Assembly (NCBI GenBank): GCA_964531735.1 | Contig: CAZHGD010000034.1 | Span: 1 to 52,380 of the forward strand | DNA length: 52,380 nt | Direction: 5' to 3' | From: CAZHGD01 sp964531735 | GTDB lineage: Bacteria; Armatimonadota; UBA10988 | Shown: piece after piece, positions 38,473 to 48,400 of the stretch | How the letters are laid out: each line of letters begins with the position of its first letter | How positions within the stretch are numbered: position 1 is the first letter of the stretch | The notes under the pieces: generated by a model | Seen by the model: only the letters and a program-made list of their open reading frames with translations | Told to the model about the DNA's origin: nothing | The model's database searches: none | Position numbers and translations under genes: made by a program

Positions 38473-40848
38473 CTACCCCTCCGCCTCCGCGATGAACTGG
38501 TGCGTCCCGCCGGTCACGCGGCGCGGCACGCCATCGCCCAGGTCGACCAGCGCCGGCAGTTCGCCCGGCAGCTCGACGCGCACGTGCCACTCGCCGCCGA
38601 CCACCTCCCAGGCCACACGCAGATCGCCGGCCGGCGTCGGCACGCAGCCCGAGACGCGCATCAGCCCGGCGCGGCGCGGTGAGACCACCACGCTGCGCCA
38701 GCCCGGCTCACCGGGCTGGACGCCGAGCAGGATGCGGCTGAGCAGGTAGGTCGGCGCCCCGCTCCAGGCGTGGCACAGGCTGAGGTTCCAGTCGCGCTCG
38801 GGATCCCACTCCTCAGGCCAGGTCGGATGGCCCTGCGCCACCCAGTCGCCCCAGCGGCGGCGGATGATCTGCACCACGTCCGCCAGGAAGCCACGCTGCA
38901 CCAGCGCCTCCAGCACCAGGGCGCTGAAGAACGGCGATGCCTCCACCACGTCCTCGCGTTCGCGCAGCAGGCTCGGAATCAGGATCTCGCGACACAGATC
39001 GTCATGCGTGTGCGGCTCCAGCCCGAGCAGGATGGCCAGGGCCTGCGCGTGGACACTGAGCTGCGGCACCGGCTCACCGGTGGCCGGATCCCAGCCGTCG
39101 TACCAGACGCCGATCTCCGGGTCGAACACGCGCTGCGTCAGCGACAACGCGGTCATCATGCCGCGACCGATGCAGGCGTCGGCGTCCTTGTCCTCGCCCA
39201 GGTGCCCGAAGATCTGCGCCGCGGTGGCCAGCGCCTGCAGGTAGCGCAGGTTGTACACCGTGCTGTAGCGCGCGCGATAGAGCGGCGCCCAGTCGAGGAA
39301 CAGCCAAGTGCCTTCGGGCGGCAGCAGCAGGCCGGTCTCGTCGGTCCGGTTGCGGAACCAGGCCAGGTTGCGACGCAACGCGTCGGCCCAGCGCAGCAGC
39401 AGCTCGTCGGAGCCGGTGTGCTGGTAGTGGTCCCAGAGCGTCTCGACCCAGACGAAGTTGTAGTCGGGCAGAATGCACGACTTGCCCGGGAAGACACCGT
39501 ACATCAGCCCGTCGCCCATCATCGACTGCGCGCCCTGGCGCACGCCGCGGGCCAGCAAGCGGGTGTCGCCGAAGGCCACCTGGTTGATGGAGAACTCCAA
39601 CCGCGCGTCGCCCCACCACTGCGCCTGCTCGCGCCAGGGGCAATCGGTGTAGGCGTCGGTCATGTTGCGGCGCAGCGTGTCGACGCCGATCTGCCAGATG
39701 CGGTCCAGCAGCGGCTCGCCGGTGTCGAGCCGGCCGCGTTGCGTCACCGGATAGGCGATCTCGCGCAGCCGCGGGAACGCGAAGCTGACCGCCGACTTCG
39801 CGCCGCGCACCACCACCGCCAGGTAGCGGTAGCCGCGCGGATTGAACACCTCGATGGTGCGCTGGCCGCCGGGCAGGCCGAACCGGTCGACCAGCCGCGG
39901 CTGGATGTTCGCCGGCGGTCGCGTGGCGATGAAGCCCGAGGGTAGCAGCCGCTCGCTGTAGGCCAGGTCGATGACCACTGGGCCGTCGCTCTCCACGGTC
40001 AACTCGGGGTGACCGAGACAGGTCAGGCCCAGATCGAAGACGACGCCGACGGCCAGCCCATCCTGCCGTGGCGGCACCAGCACCTGGCCGTTGCCCACCG
40101 TGGCGGCGCCGGCGTCCGCGGCCCAGGTCTCGCCGACCAGCGGCGCCGACAGGTCGGTCACCGTCGCCCAGTCGTCGGCCGGCGTGGTGGTGAACACGTC
40201 GACCAGGCGTTGCGGGCGCCGCTCGGTCTCGTTGAGCAGCGGCATGCCGCGCGGCTCGAGTTTGAGCCAGGGCGGCTGCGGGTGCGGGCCCAGGTCGGCC
40301 GGCGGGCCGAAACCCTCGCACGGACCGGGCAGCAGCCAACCATCGGGCCAGGCGGCGAAGTCGACGCACTCCTGCCAGCCGGTCTGCACGGAACTGCGGT
40401 TGACGTGCTGCCGGTAGCAGGCGCCTTCGCGCGCGGTCCAGCGGCCGGGCGCGGTGTCGAGCCGCACCGCACTGCCGTCGGGCAGCACCGCCACCCCGTC
40501 GAGCAGCAGACCGGGCCGACCGTCGAACTCGCTCTGGAAGGTGTAGTCGCCGACACAGTGGGCGATGATCCCCAGCACGTTCGGGCCCTCGCGCAGGTAC
40601 GGCGCCAGGTCGACCTCATCGTAGGGGTAGCTCCAGGGATAGCCGCGTGCCGGCCCTCGCGACACGGCCTGCTGGTTGACGAACAGCCGGTAGCGCGCGT
40701 CGGCGGTCACACGCACCGGGGCCGTCGTCGGCGCGGCAGGCAGCTCGATCTCGGCGCGTGCGAACACGTACGTGTTCGTGAAGCGGCGGTAGCTGAAGCT
40801 CTCGCCGGCGGCCCAGAGCCAGTGGGCGGTGAAGCGGTTGCTGACCAT
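38473..40848 (-). CDS. Alpha-L-rhamnosidase (GH78-like)
   Basis: 791 residues from ATG 40848 with AAGGA 8 bases upstream; no signal peptide. An N-terminal beta-sandwich (ARYRLFVNQQAVSRGPARG, LREGPNVLGIIAH) and a second one (AYSERLLPSGF, FNPRGYRYLAVVVRG) lead to the (alpha/alpha)6 barrel. TDCPWREQAQWWGDA (401-415; D402, E407) is the hallmark of GH78, where the Glu is the general acid. The barrel continues with PDYNFVWVETLWDHYQHTG. A C-terminal beta domain (PTPAGDLRVAWEVVGGEWHV) follows. It releases L-rhamnose from plant glycosides or pectin side chains, inside the cell. Divergent from the 762-residue protein. Confidence 0.92.
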   Translation of the reverse strand: MVSNRFTAHWLWAAGESFSYRRFTNTYVFARAEIELPAAPTTAPVRVTADARYRLFVNQQAVSRGPARGYPWSYPYDEVDLAPYLREGPNVLGIIAHCVGDYTFQSEFDGRPGLLLDGVAVLPDGSAVRLDTAPGRWTAREGACYRQHVNRSSVQTGWQECVDFAAWPDGWLLPGPCEGFGPPADLGPHPQPPWLKLEPRGMPLLNETERRPQRLVDVFTTTPADDWATVTDLSAPLVGETWAADAGAATVGNGQVLVPPRQDGLAVGVVFDLGLTCLGHPELTVESDGPVVIDLAYSERLLPSGFIATRPPANIQPRLVDRFGLPGGQRTIEVFNPRGYRYLAVVVRGAKSAVSFAFPRLREIAYPVTQRGRLDTGEPLLDRIWQIGVDTLRRNMTDAYTDCPWREQAQWWGDARLEFSINQVAFGDTRLLARGVRQGAQSMMGDGLMYGVFPGKSCILPDYNFVWVETLWDHYQHTGSDELLLRWADALRRNLAWFRNRTDETGLLLPPEGTWLFLDWAPLYRARYSTVYNLRYLQALATAAQIFGHLGEDKDADACIGRGMMTALSLTQRVFDPEIGVWYDGWDPATGEPVPQLSVHAQALAILLGLEPHTHDDLCREILIPSLLREREDVVEASPFFSALVLEALVQRGFLADVVQIIRRRWGDWVAQGHPTWPEEWDPERDWNLSLCHAWSGAPTYLLSRILLGVQPGEPGWRSVVVSPRRAGLMRVSGCVPTPAGDLRVAWEVVGGEWHVRVELPGELPALVDLGDGVPRRVTGGTHQFIAEAEG

Positions 40849-41038
40849 GGTCGTATCCTTGGCAGGCGAATGGCGGTAGCTTGGCGGCCGGTCGGCGACT
40901 TCCTGCGCCGGCAACCGCGACTCGTCGCGCGCGGCCAGCCAGGCGGCCACCGTTGGCCCAACCGGCCGCGAACCGGCGAAACGACTGCTCCCATCGAAAC
41001 TCGTATTATCATAATCAGCCAGGCTGGAGGCCCCGCTC
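40849..41038. promoter_or_regulatory. Divergent intergenic region with AT-rich palindrome
   Basis: 190 bases between the rhamnosidase (minus) and the helical secreted protein (plus). It contains ATTAT-C-ATAAT (41005-41015), a perfect 5-bp inverted repeat in otherwise GC-rich DNA, and the overlapping TATTAT (41004-41009) that could be a -10 box for the plus gene. No good -35 box is seen on either strand. GGAGG at 41026-41030 is the ribosome site for ATG 41039. Confidence 0.4.
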
Positions 41039-43327
41039 ATGGTTGTCCGCTACATTGTCCGGTTGCTCGTGTGTGGCGTTCTGTCCGCCGCGCCGCTGCT
41101 GGCGCAGGCGCTGGGACCCGGCGAGGACCCGCGCTACAAGGTCGCCGCGACCGCCCTGACCGAGGCCAAAGGGCTGATCGACGCCAGCCGTCGCGTGCCG
41201 CCGTCGGCCGCCTACGACATCGGCCTGCTGCAGTGCCTGCTCGGCAACATGGACGGCGGCGTGGCCACCATCTGCAGCGCCGAGGATCCCAGCGGACCGA
41301 ACGGGCCGCGCTGGAACGCGCTGTTCGAGGCCGCCTACGAGGTCAGCCGCAAGAACGCCATCGAGCTCGTCCAGAAGACCGCCGGCCGCCAGCGGCAGAG
41401 CGACCGGGCCGCGATGATGGCCGGCCTGGCGCAGGCGCAGTTCGAGGCCGGCCAGGTCCTGCCGGCCATGCTGTCGATGCAGGAAGTGGGCGTCAGCCAG
41501 CCCGGCGTCGCCGCCGAACAGTCGCTCGGCTGGGCCGAGGCACTCCGCGGCAAGGGCACCGAGCCACCGACCGAACTGTACAGCCGCATCCTCGATTTTG
41601 CGCGCCGCATCCCGCCGCCCGAGCGTGACGCCGAGAAGCGCTCGCGGCAGGCCACGGTGCTGGCCCGCCTGGTCAACTTCCATGCCGCCGCGGGCAATGA
41701 CGACGCCGCGCTGCTGGCCGCCGAAGCCGTGGCCGATCCGGACGACCGCCAGCGACCGCTGTACCAACTCGCCACGCTGCAAGCCGCGGCCGGCCGCTGC
41801 GACCGCGCCACCGGCACGGCCACCAAGCTGAGCACCGAGGCGCCGAACGCACCATCGACCGCCAGTTGGCAGGTCTCGGCGCTGGCCCGCATCGTCGCCT
41901 GTCAGGCCAAGGCCAGCCAGACCGAGGGCGCCCAGGCCACGGCCAACCGGGCCGCCGAGGCCGCGCGCCGAACCGTGAACAACGAGGTCCGCGTCGGCTC
42001 GCTCCTGGCCGCCTCGGAAGCCGCCTCGGCCGCCGGCCTGCGCAGCCTGGCTGGCACGTTGGCCAGCCAGGCGCTGGGTGACCTGCACGTCACCGAGCAG
42101 CGCAAGCGCGCCCTGGCGCTCCTCAACGCCGGACGGGCGCAGTACCTGGCGGGCAACCGCGAGGTGGCCGAGACGACCTTCGACGCCGCGCGCAAAGTGG
42201 TCATCCTGACGCGCGAGGACGACGTCTACGATGAAGCCATCATGGTTCCGGCTGGCCTGGGCCTGATCGGCGAGGCCAAAGCGGGTTTGGCGCTACGCAA
42301 GGACCCGGTGCAGAAGCGCGCCGGCCGACTGGTGCTGGTGACCGCGCTGGCCAAGGCCGGCTACCTCAACGAGGCCCTGGCCGAGGCGCGCGAGTATGCC
42401 GTGGGCACGCTGGACGACCGCAAGGCGCGCGTGCAGGCGCTGGCCGCGGTGGCCGAGCGGGCCGAGCCCGGGCCGGCGGCGGAGCTGATTCGCGAGGCGC
42501 TGGCGCTGGTCACCGACCCGTTCGAGGCCGAGAGCGTGCAGGCGTTGTGCCTGCTGGCCGGTCGCCGTGGCTTGCCGGCCACCGCGCTGAAGTGCCTGCA
42601 GACCGCGCTGGATGGCGTGGCCAAGCGCGGCGGCATCGAGAAGCTGCCGCTCGACGAGCTGCTGGAGTCCGTCGGGCAAGCCCTGCGCCGGCCAACCGGT
42701 GAGGACGGCGACAAGCCGGGCCTGGTGGCCGCGGCCGAGCGCGCCGGCATGACCATTCGCGAGCCGATGGCACGGACCGCGGCGCTCTGCGCGCTGACCC
42801 GCACGGTGGCGACCAACGACCGCGACGGCGGCGCCAAGCTGCTCGCCGCCGGCGCGCGCGAAGCGCGGACGGTCACGCCCGAGGGCCGGCTGGCGCACGC
42901 CCTGGCCGAGGTCGGCGCGGTGGCCGCGGGCAGCGGCTACGAGGCTGATGCCGTCGGCTGCTTCAACGCCGCCGAGGCCGTCCTGGAGAACCTGCAGCAG
43001 GTCACCGGCACGGTGCTCTTGGCCGTCTTCGAGTGCGAAGCCCAGAGCGGCCGCAAGACTGCAGGGCGCTTCCTGATGCGCTCGCTGCTGACCATCGAGA
43101 ACTTCGAGCGCGAGGGCTCGACCGACCTGCGGCGGCTGGCGCGCGTGGCCGCGTTCACGGCGGCGCCGGGCGACACGCTGGCCATCGCGCGGCGGACCTA
43201 CCGCGCCGAGGAGAAGCTGGCCGCCTATCTCGACCTCGCCCGGGCCGTCGTGGGTCAGCCCATGCCGGCCCTGCGCCAGCGCGACCACTTCCCGCTGCCG
43301 GCGGTTGTCCGCCCGCCGGCAGCCTGA
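41039..43327 (+). CDS. Secreted alpha-helical repeat (TPR/solenoid-like) protein
   Basis: 762 residues with a signal peptide (RYIVRLLVCGVLSAAPLLAQA). Almost the whole mature chain consists of Ala-rich helix pairs of 30-40 residues (for example ARLVNFHAAAGNDDAALLAAEAV, LYQLATLQAAAGRCDRATGTA, VLVTALAKAGYLNEALAEAREYA, RVQALAAVAERAEPGPAAELIREAL, QALCLLAGRRGLPATALKCLQ). These follow the TPR/Sel1-like spacing but are too degenerate to name a family. It is probably a protein-binding scaffold outside the cytoplasm. No catalytic motif is seen. It is followed by a hairpin-rich block. Confidence 0.75.
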   Translation: MVVRYIVRLLVCGVLSAAPLLAQALGPGEDPRYKVAATALTEAKGLIDASRRVPPSAAYDIGLLQCLLGNMDGGVATICSAEDPSGPNGPRWNALFEAAYEVSRKNAIELVQKTAGRQRQSDRAAMMAGLAQAQFEAGQVLPAMLSMQEVGVSQPGVAAEQSLGWAEALRGKGTEPPTELYSRILDFARRIPPPERDAEKRSRQATVLARLVNFHAAAGNDDAALLAAEAVADPDDRQRPLYQLATLQAAAGRCDRATGTATKLSTEAPNAPSTASWQVSALARIVACQAKASQTEGAQATANRAAEAARRTVNNEVRVGSLLAASEAASAAGLRSLAGTLASQALGDLHVTEQRKRALALLNAGRAQYLAGNREVAETTFDAARKVVILTREDDVYDEAIMVPAGLGLIGEAKAGLALRKDPVQKRAGRLVLVTALAKAGYLNEALAEAREYAVGTLDDRKARVQALAAVAERAEPGPAAELIREALALVTDPFEAESVQALCLLAGRRGLPATALKCLQTALDGVAKRGGIEKLPLDELLESVGQALRRPTGEDGDKPGLVAAAERAGMTIREPMARTAALCALTRTVATNDRDGGAKLLAAGAREARTVTPEGRLAHALAEVGAVAAGSGYEADAVGCFNAAEAVLENLQQVTGTVLLAVFECEAQSGRKTAGRFLMRSLLTIENFEREGSTDLRRLARVAAFTAAPGDTLAIARRTYRAEEKLAAYLDLARAVVGQPMPALRQRDHFPLPAVVRPPAA

Positions 43328-43331
43328 GGGA

Positions 43332-43532
43332 GCGACTTCGGGTCGCACTTGGCCACGCCTGGGCGTGCGTCGCCTCGCGTGTAGCGAACTTCGCTCGTGG
43401 GACCGGCGTCTCGCCGGTCGGGCTGCCGACGCGCTCCGCCCCCGTGTGAGCTGCCGTTCCACCGGCCCACGATGGTCGCACTCCGCCTGCCGTCTGTCTG
43501 GTGCGGCCGGACCGGCGAGACGCCGGTCCCAC
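43332..43532. repeat. Hairpin-rich block with an inverted pair of GACCGGCGTCTCGCCGGTC elements
   Basis: GCGAC-TTCGG-GTCGC (43332-43346) and CACGC-CTGG-GCGTG (43354-43367) follow the stop of the previous gene. The 23-base element GTGGGACCGGCG TCT CGCCGGTC occurs forward at 43397-43419 and as its exact reverse complement at 43510-43532. Each copy is itself an 8-bp stem with a 3-base loop. Such elements are widespread intergenic repeats in some high-GC phyla and often give rise to spurious TGETPVPR peptides. No transposase is nearby. The first hairpins may end transcription. Confidence 0.75.
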
Positions 43533-43578
43533 GGGAACTGGCGCGTCCACGCCCACGGACCGGCGACTCTGTGCCGCA

Positions 43579-43607
43579 TTGACAAGAGTGGCCTGGCGCC
43601 CTACCGT
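43579..43607 (+). promoter_or_regulatory. Promoter of the sugar-permease operon (leaderless arrangement)
   Basis: TTGACA (43579-43584), exact consensus, 17-base spacer, TACCGT (43602-43607), then 7 bases to ATG 43615. No ribosome site lies in the interval, so a leaderless mRNA is predicted. Confidence 0.65.
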
Positions 43608-43614
43608 TCGCGCT

Positions 43615-44580
43615 ATGGGTTCACGACGTCGGCGTGAAACATGGGTGGCGCTGAGCTGCCTGCTGCCAAGCTTCGCCGTGCTGGCGGCGTTTCACCTCTG
43701 GCCCCTGGTCTATGCCTTTTGGGTCAGCCTGCACCACTGGAGCATCATGCCCGGTCGCTGGTGCGGGCTGGGCAACTATCGGCAGGCTTTCACCGATCCG
43801 GCCTTCTGGCAGTCGGTGAAGGTCACCGGCTGGTACGTGCTCGGCACGGTGCCCACCACGTTGGTGCTCGGCTACTTCATCGCCGAACTGCTCAACCGGC
43901 CGGTGCGCGGGCGCGAGTGCTACCGCGTGCTGTTCTTCACGCCCTACGTCGTCTCACCGGTGGCGGCGGCGGCGGTCTGGCGCGGCGTGTTCGCCGCGCC
44001 GACGGTGCAGGCCAACCAGTGGCTGGTCGCCCAGGGCTGGCGGCTCAACGCCAACCAGCCCTGGCTCCTGCAGCCGCGCGGCGTGTTCCAGTGGCTCGGC
44101 GAAGCCCTGGGCTACCAGGTGCCGGCATGGGCGCACGGGCCGGCCGTGGCGCTCTGCTGCATCATGGTGGTGACCATCTGGACCAGCCTCGGCTTCGCCG
44201 TCGTGGTCCTGCTCGGCGGGCTCTCGCAGGTGCCGAGTGAAGTCCTGGAAGCCGCCCAACTCGACGGCGCGCGCGGGTGGCGCCTGCGCCGGTTCGTCAT
44301 CTGGCCGATGCTCTCGCCGGTGCTGTTCTTCCTGCTGATCGTGTTCACGATCCGCGCCTTCCAGGCGTTCAGCCAGATCTACGTGCTGACCGGCCAGAAC
44401 AACCTGCTGGGCACCACCTCGACGCTGACGTACTACATTTACGAGACGGCCTTCCGCACCGCCGGCGAGCGCGGCTATGGCTCGGCCGTGGCGTTCGTCC
44501 TGTTCGGCATCATTCTGGCGCTGACCTGGCTCCAGTTCGCCGGTCTCGGCCGCCGCGTCCACTACGGGGGGCAGCGATGA
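43615..44580 (+). CDS. Sugar ABC transporter permease (MalF/UgpA type)
   Basis: 321 residues from ATG 43615, fixed by the promoter just upstream. Six membrane helices (CLLPSFAVLAAFHLWPLVYAF, VLGTVPTTLVLGYFIAEL, YVVSPVAAAAVW, VALCCIMVVTIWTSLGFAVVVLL, PVLFFLLIVFTIRAF, SAVAFVLFGIILALTWLQF). The EAA loop that docks the ATPase reads EAAQLDGARGWRLRRFVIWP (212-231). It takes up oligosaccharides or glycerol-phosphate-like substrates with MalG-type and ATPase partners. ATGA overlap with the next gene. Neither a binding-protein nor an MsmX/UgpC-type ATPase gene is adjacent. Confidence 0.92.
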   Translation: MGSRRRRETWVALSCLLPSFAVLAAFHLWPLVYAFWVSLHHWSIMPGRWCGLGNYRQAFTDPAFWQSVKVTGWYVLGTVPTTLVLGYFIAELLNRPVRGRECYRVLFFTPYVVSPVAAAAVWRGVFAAPTVQANQWLVAQGWRLNANQPWLLQPRGVFQWLGEALGYQVPAWAHGPAVALCCIMVVTIWTSLGFAVVVLLGGLSQVPSEVLEAAQLDGARGWRLRRFVIWPMLSPVLFFLLIVFTIRAFQAFSQIYVLTGQNNLLGTTSTLTYYIYETAFRTAGERGYGSAVAFVLFGIILALTWLQFAGLGRRVHYGGQR

Positions 44581-45395
44581 GAGCCTGGTGGCGCCGGCAC
44601 GAACTGACCACGCACCTGGTCCTCCTGCCGTTGGGCCTGCTGATGGCCAGCCCGTTCTTCTGGATGCTGGGCACCTCGCTGAAGACCCGCGAGGAGACCA
44701 GCCGGTTGTGGCCGATTCCGGCCGTGCCGCAGTGGCACAACTACGTCGACGCCTGGCACGCCGCGCCGTTCGCGCGCTACTTCATGGTCTCCGGCGTCAC
44801 CGCCGGTGTGGTCACCGTCGCGGTGTTGCTCACCGCGCTGCTGGCCGGCTACGCCTTCGGCGCCCTGGAGTGGCGCGGCAAGAACGGCCTGTTCGCGATC
44901 TACCTGGCCACCATGATGGTGCCGTTCGAGGTCATCCTCATCCCGAACTTCCTGCTCGTGCAGCGGTTGGGCTGGGTCGACAGCTTTGCCGCGCTGATTG
45001 TGCCCTGGGCCTCCAGCGTGTTCGCCGTGTTCCTGGTCACCCAGTCGTTCCGGGCCCTGCCGCGTGACTTCTATGAGGCGGCGGTGATTGACGGCTGTGG
45101 ACACTGGCAGTACCTGTGGCGCATCGCCGGCCCGCTCGTCGCACCGGCCCTCGCCACGGCGGCCATCTTCGCCTTCCTGGGCAGTTGGAACTCGCTGCTC
45201 TGGCCGGTGGTGGCCATCAACTCCGAAGCGATGCGCACCGTCGAAATGGGCCTGAGCATGTTCCTGCAGGAGGAGCAGGCCAACAACCACCTGCTGATGG
45301 CCGCTTCGGTCCTCTGCCTGCTGCCGGTGCTGCTGCTGTTCCTGGCCATGCAGCGGCGGTTCATCGAGGGGCTGGCGGCGGGCGTGAAGGGGTAG
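44577..45395 (+). CDS. Sugar ABC transporter permease (MalG/UgpE type)
   Basis: 272 residues; ATG 44577 overlaps the MalF-type stop. It opens THLVLLPLGLLMASPFFWMLGTS and shows the EAA loop EAAVIDGCGHWQYLWRI (167-183) and the P-x-x-x-P-A-L-A-T helix that follows. Family pattern NYVDAW and LEWRGKNGLFAIYLATMMVPFEVILIPNF is typical of MalG. It forms the heteromeric channel with the upstream subunit. A secreted beta-helix protein gene follows 39 bases later, which suggests coupled polysaccharide cleavage and uptake. Confidence 0.93.
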   Translation: MRAWWRRHELTTHLVLLPLGLLMASPFFWMLGTSLKTREETSRLWPIPAVPQWHNYVDAWHAAPFARYFMVSGVTAGVVTVAVLLTALLAGYAFGALEWRGKNGLFAIYLATMMVPFEVILIPNFLLVQRLGWVDSFAALIVPWASSVFAVFLVTQSFRALPRDFYEAAVIDGCGHWQYLWRIAGPLVAPALATAAIFAFLGSWNSLLWPVVAINSEAMRTVEMGLSMFLQEEQANNHLLMAASVLCLLPVLLLFLAMQRRFIEGLAAGVKG

Positions 45396-45434
45396 CCCGG
45401 CCCGGCGCGAAGTCACCGCGCCGGAGATCCTGCC

Positions 45435-48400
45435 GTGTCACCGTCCTGGTCGCTGCTGCTCCTCGCTCTCGGGCTCGCGCCGGCGCTGGCCGCCCTGACG
45501 CCGCAGGCCATCACCACGCGGTTTGCCACCGCTGACCAAGTGATCGCCTCGCTGGTGGTCACCGCGCCGCGCGACGGCGTCACCGATGCCTCGGCCGCCA
45601 TCCAGGCCGCCATCGACGAAGCCGCCGCCGCGGGCGGCGCGGTGGTGTTCCTGCCGGCCGGCCGCTACCGTCTCGAGCGGCCCCTGACGCTCAAGCAGAG
45701 CGTCACGCTACGCGGCGATTTCGCGCCCGACGCTCCCGACGCCACCGCCGGCACACTCTTGCTGCCGGTGCACGGCCGCGGCAGCGAGGACGGCGCGCCG
45801 GCGATCACCATGGAGTGCGGCGCCGGTCTGCGCGAGGTCGGCCTCTGGTACCCCGAACAGTCTGCCCGCCAGCCGGTGCCCTACCCCTGGTGCCTGCGCA
45901 CCTCCAGCGCGCGCGGGGCCGACAACTGGACGGTGCAGAACGTCACTCTCTACAACCCGTGGCTCGGGTTCAAGACCGGGCCCGAGGGCAACGAGTTGCA
46001 CACGCTGCGCAACGTGCGCGGCACCCCGCTCAAGTGCGGCGTGTGGATGGACACCACCAGCGACATCGGCCGCCTGACCGAGCTCGACTTCGCGCCGCGC
46101 TGGTGGTCCGACGCCGACCTGCCCAACGCGCCACGCGGCGAGTCGCTCACGGCGCTGGCCGCCTTCCTCAAACAGGACGCCATCGGTGTCGACTGCGCGC
46201 GCAGTGACTGGGAGTACTTCTACCGCGTGCGCGTCAGCGGCTACGGTACCGGTGTGCGGTTCCGTGCCGGGCAGCACGGCACCACCAACGCGGTCATGTT
46301 CGGCTGCGAGCTGACCGGTTGCCGGCGGGCGCTGGAGGTCGGCGCGCTCAACGGCGTCGGCGTCGCCGCGGTCGGCTGCCGGTTCGAGGGCGAGCAGGCC
46401 GCCGTGCTGACCATCCCGGCCTTCAGGTCGGTGTTCCAGTTCAACGCCTGCTCGTTCGCCACCAGCGGCGCCAACGCCGTCGAACTGGTCGGCGACGGCA
46501 CGCTCACTTTCGCCAACTGCCACTTCGACCGCTGGCGCGAGAGCGCCGTGCGCGCCGCCGCCGGCACGGTGGCGCTGCTCGGCTGCGACTTCGCCCAGGC
46601 CGGCCGGGCCATCGCTTTCGCCGAGCCGGTGCGCCGTGCGCGTGTACTGGGCTGTCGCTTCACCGGCGCACCCGACCTCGCCAACGAGTCCAAGGCGGAC
46701 ATCGGCATCAGCCACTCGCCGTTGCAGCTCAGCCGGCCGGACACCAGCCCGCATCCAGCGCCACCGGACCCGCGGCCGGCCGGACGAACGGTGCGGTGCG
46801 TGACGGACGACGGCGCGGCGACCACGGCCGCCGACAACACGGCCGCCTTCCAGCAGGCCCTCGACACCGTCGGCGCCGCCGGCGGCGGCACGGTCTACGT
46901 GCCCGCTGGCAAGTGGCCGCTTCGCGGCGGGCTGACGGTGCCCAGCGGCGTGGAGCTGCGCGGGATCAGCGATGTCCCGCACCACACCGTCTCCGGTGGC
47001 ACCGTCCTGTTCGCCTACGCTGGCCGCGGGCAGGAGGACGGCCCGCCGCTGATCCAGCTCCGCGAGCGCTCGGGCGTGCGCGGCCTGACCGTCTGGCACC
47101 CGGAACAGAACCTGCTGGCGCCGGTGGCCTATCCGTGGGTCGTGCGTGGTCTGGGGCCGCGGTGCTGGGTCATCGACCTGACCGTCGGCAACGCCTGGCA
47201 AGGCGTCGACTTCGGCAGCCAGGCCAGCGCCGGGCACCTGGTGCGCTACCTGGCCGGCTCGCCGCTGCGCCGCGGGCTGTGGGTCAGCCGGTCCGACAGC
47301 GACGGCTGGGTCGAGGACGTGCAGTTCAACCCGCACTACGCGCTACGCCTGCCGCCGGGCCTGCCGCACCCGCCGTACACCGGCGACGTGGGCGGCAAGC
47401 TGATCGAGTATCAGCGCGGCCATCTCGACGGCCTGGTCTTCGGCCGCTGCGCCAAGGAGCATCTGCGCGGCACGTTCCTCTATGCGGCGTACGACGGCAT
47501 CGCCTTTCGCGATGACGGCGGCGGCAGCAACGCGCGCGTGCTGATGCACGGCAGCGACACGGTCAGCCGCAGCGCGTATGTGGCCGCCAGCGGTCCCGCC
47601 GGCATCGAGTTCAGCCTGGCGCAACTGGTGCCGCTCAGCCATGTGGCCGTCGGCGGCATCGTCATCGACCCGGCCTTCAGCGGCCAGGTGGCGTTCTACA
47701 ACTCGCAGTTGTGGGCCGGTGAGACCACCGCACAGGTGGCCGGCTCCGGGCGCGTGACCCTCCAGCAACTCAACTCGCTGACCGGCCCGGTGCGCCTCAT
47801 TGGCGGGCAGGTGGAACTGGCCGCGGCGGTGTTCGCGCGCGGCACACCCGCGCCCATCACCGTGGCCGACGGCGTGCGCCAGGCCCGGCTGGTCGGCAAC
47901 TTGACCGCCGGCCCGCTCGCCATCGAGCAGCCAGCGGGCACGCGCTGCCAATCCTACGGCAACTCGGCTTCCGGCGGCGCCTTCGCGCTGACCGCCGGGC
48001 TGACACCGGCGCAGTTCCAGTTGGCCAGCTCGTTCGAGCCCGGCGAGCCGCGCGGGCCCGAGAGCACCGTGTCGAAGGGCGGCGGCGTCCGTGCGGTCAG
48101 CAAGCTGGTCTGCCGACCGGTCGAAGGCGACGCGCACACCGGCCGCTGGGCGCTGAAGTTGTCGGGCGTCAGCGAAGACAAGAGCTACTCGTTCGGCTAC
48201 GCCACAGCGTTCAGCGGTCCCTTTGGCGTGGCCGAAGACACCGTGCTCAGCTACTGGCTGAAGCCGCTCGACCAGCTCTCGGAGATCGCCTTCGTCGACG
48301 TCTGGTTCGCCGACGGCACTGTGCTGCGCGACACCGACACGGCGACGGTGGCGGGCCGCCACGCGCGCGGTCCGGGCGCTCGGGCCGGCACCTGGACCAA

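Noticed and set aside
43155..43556. 133-codon minus-strand frame containing TGETPVPR
   Set aside because: Product of the GACCGGCGTCTCGCCGGTC repeats, a known source of false genes.
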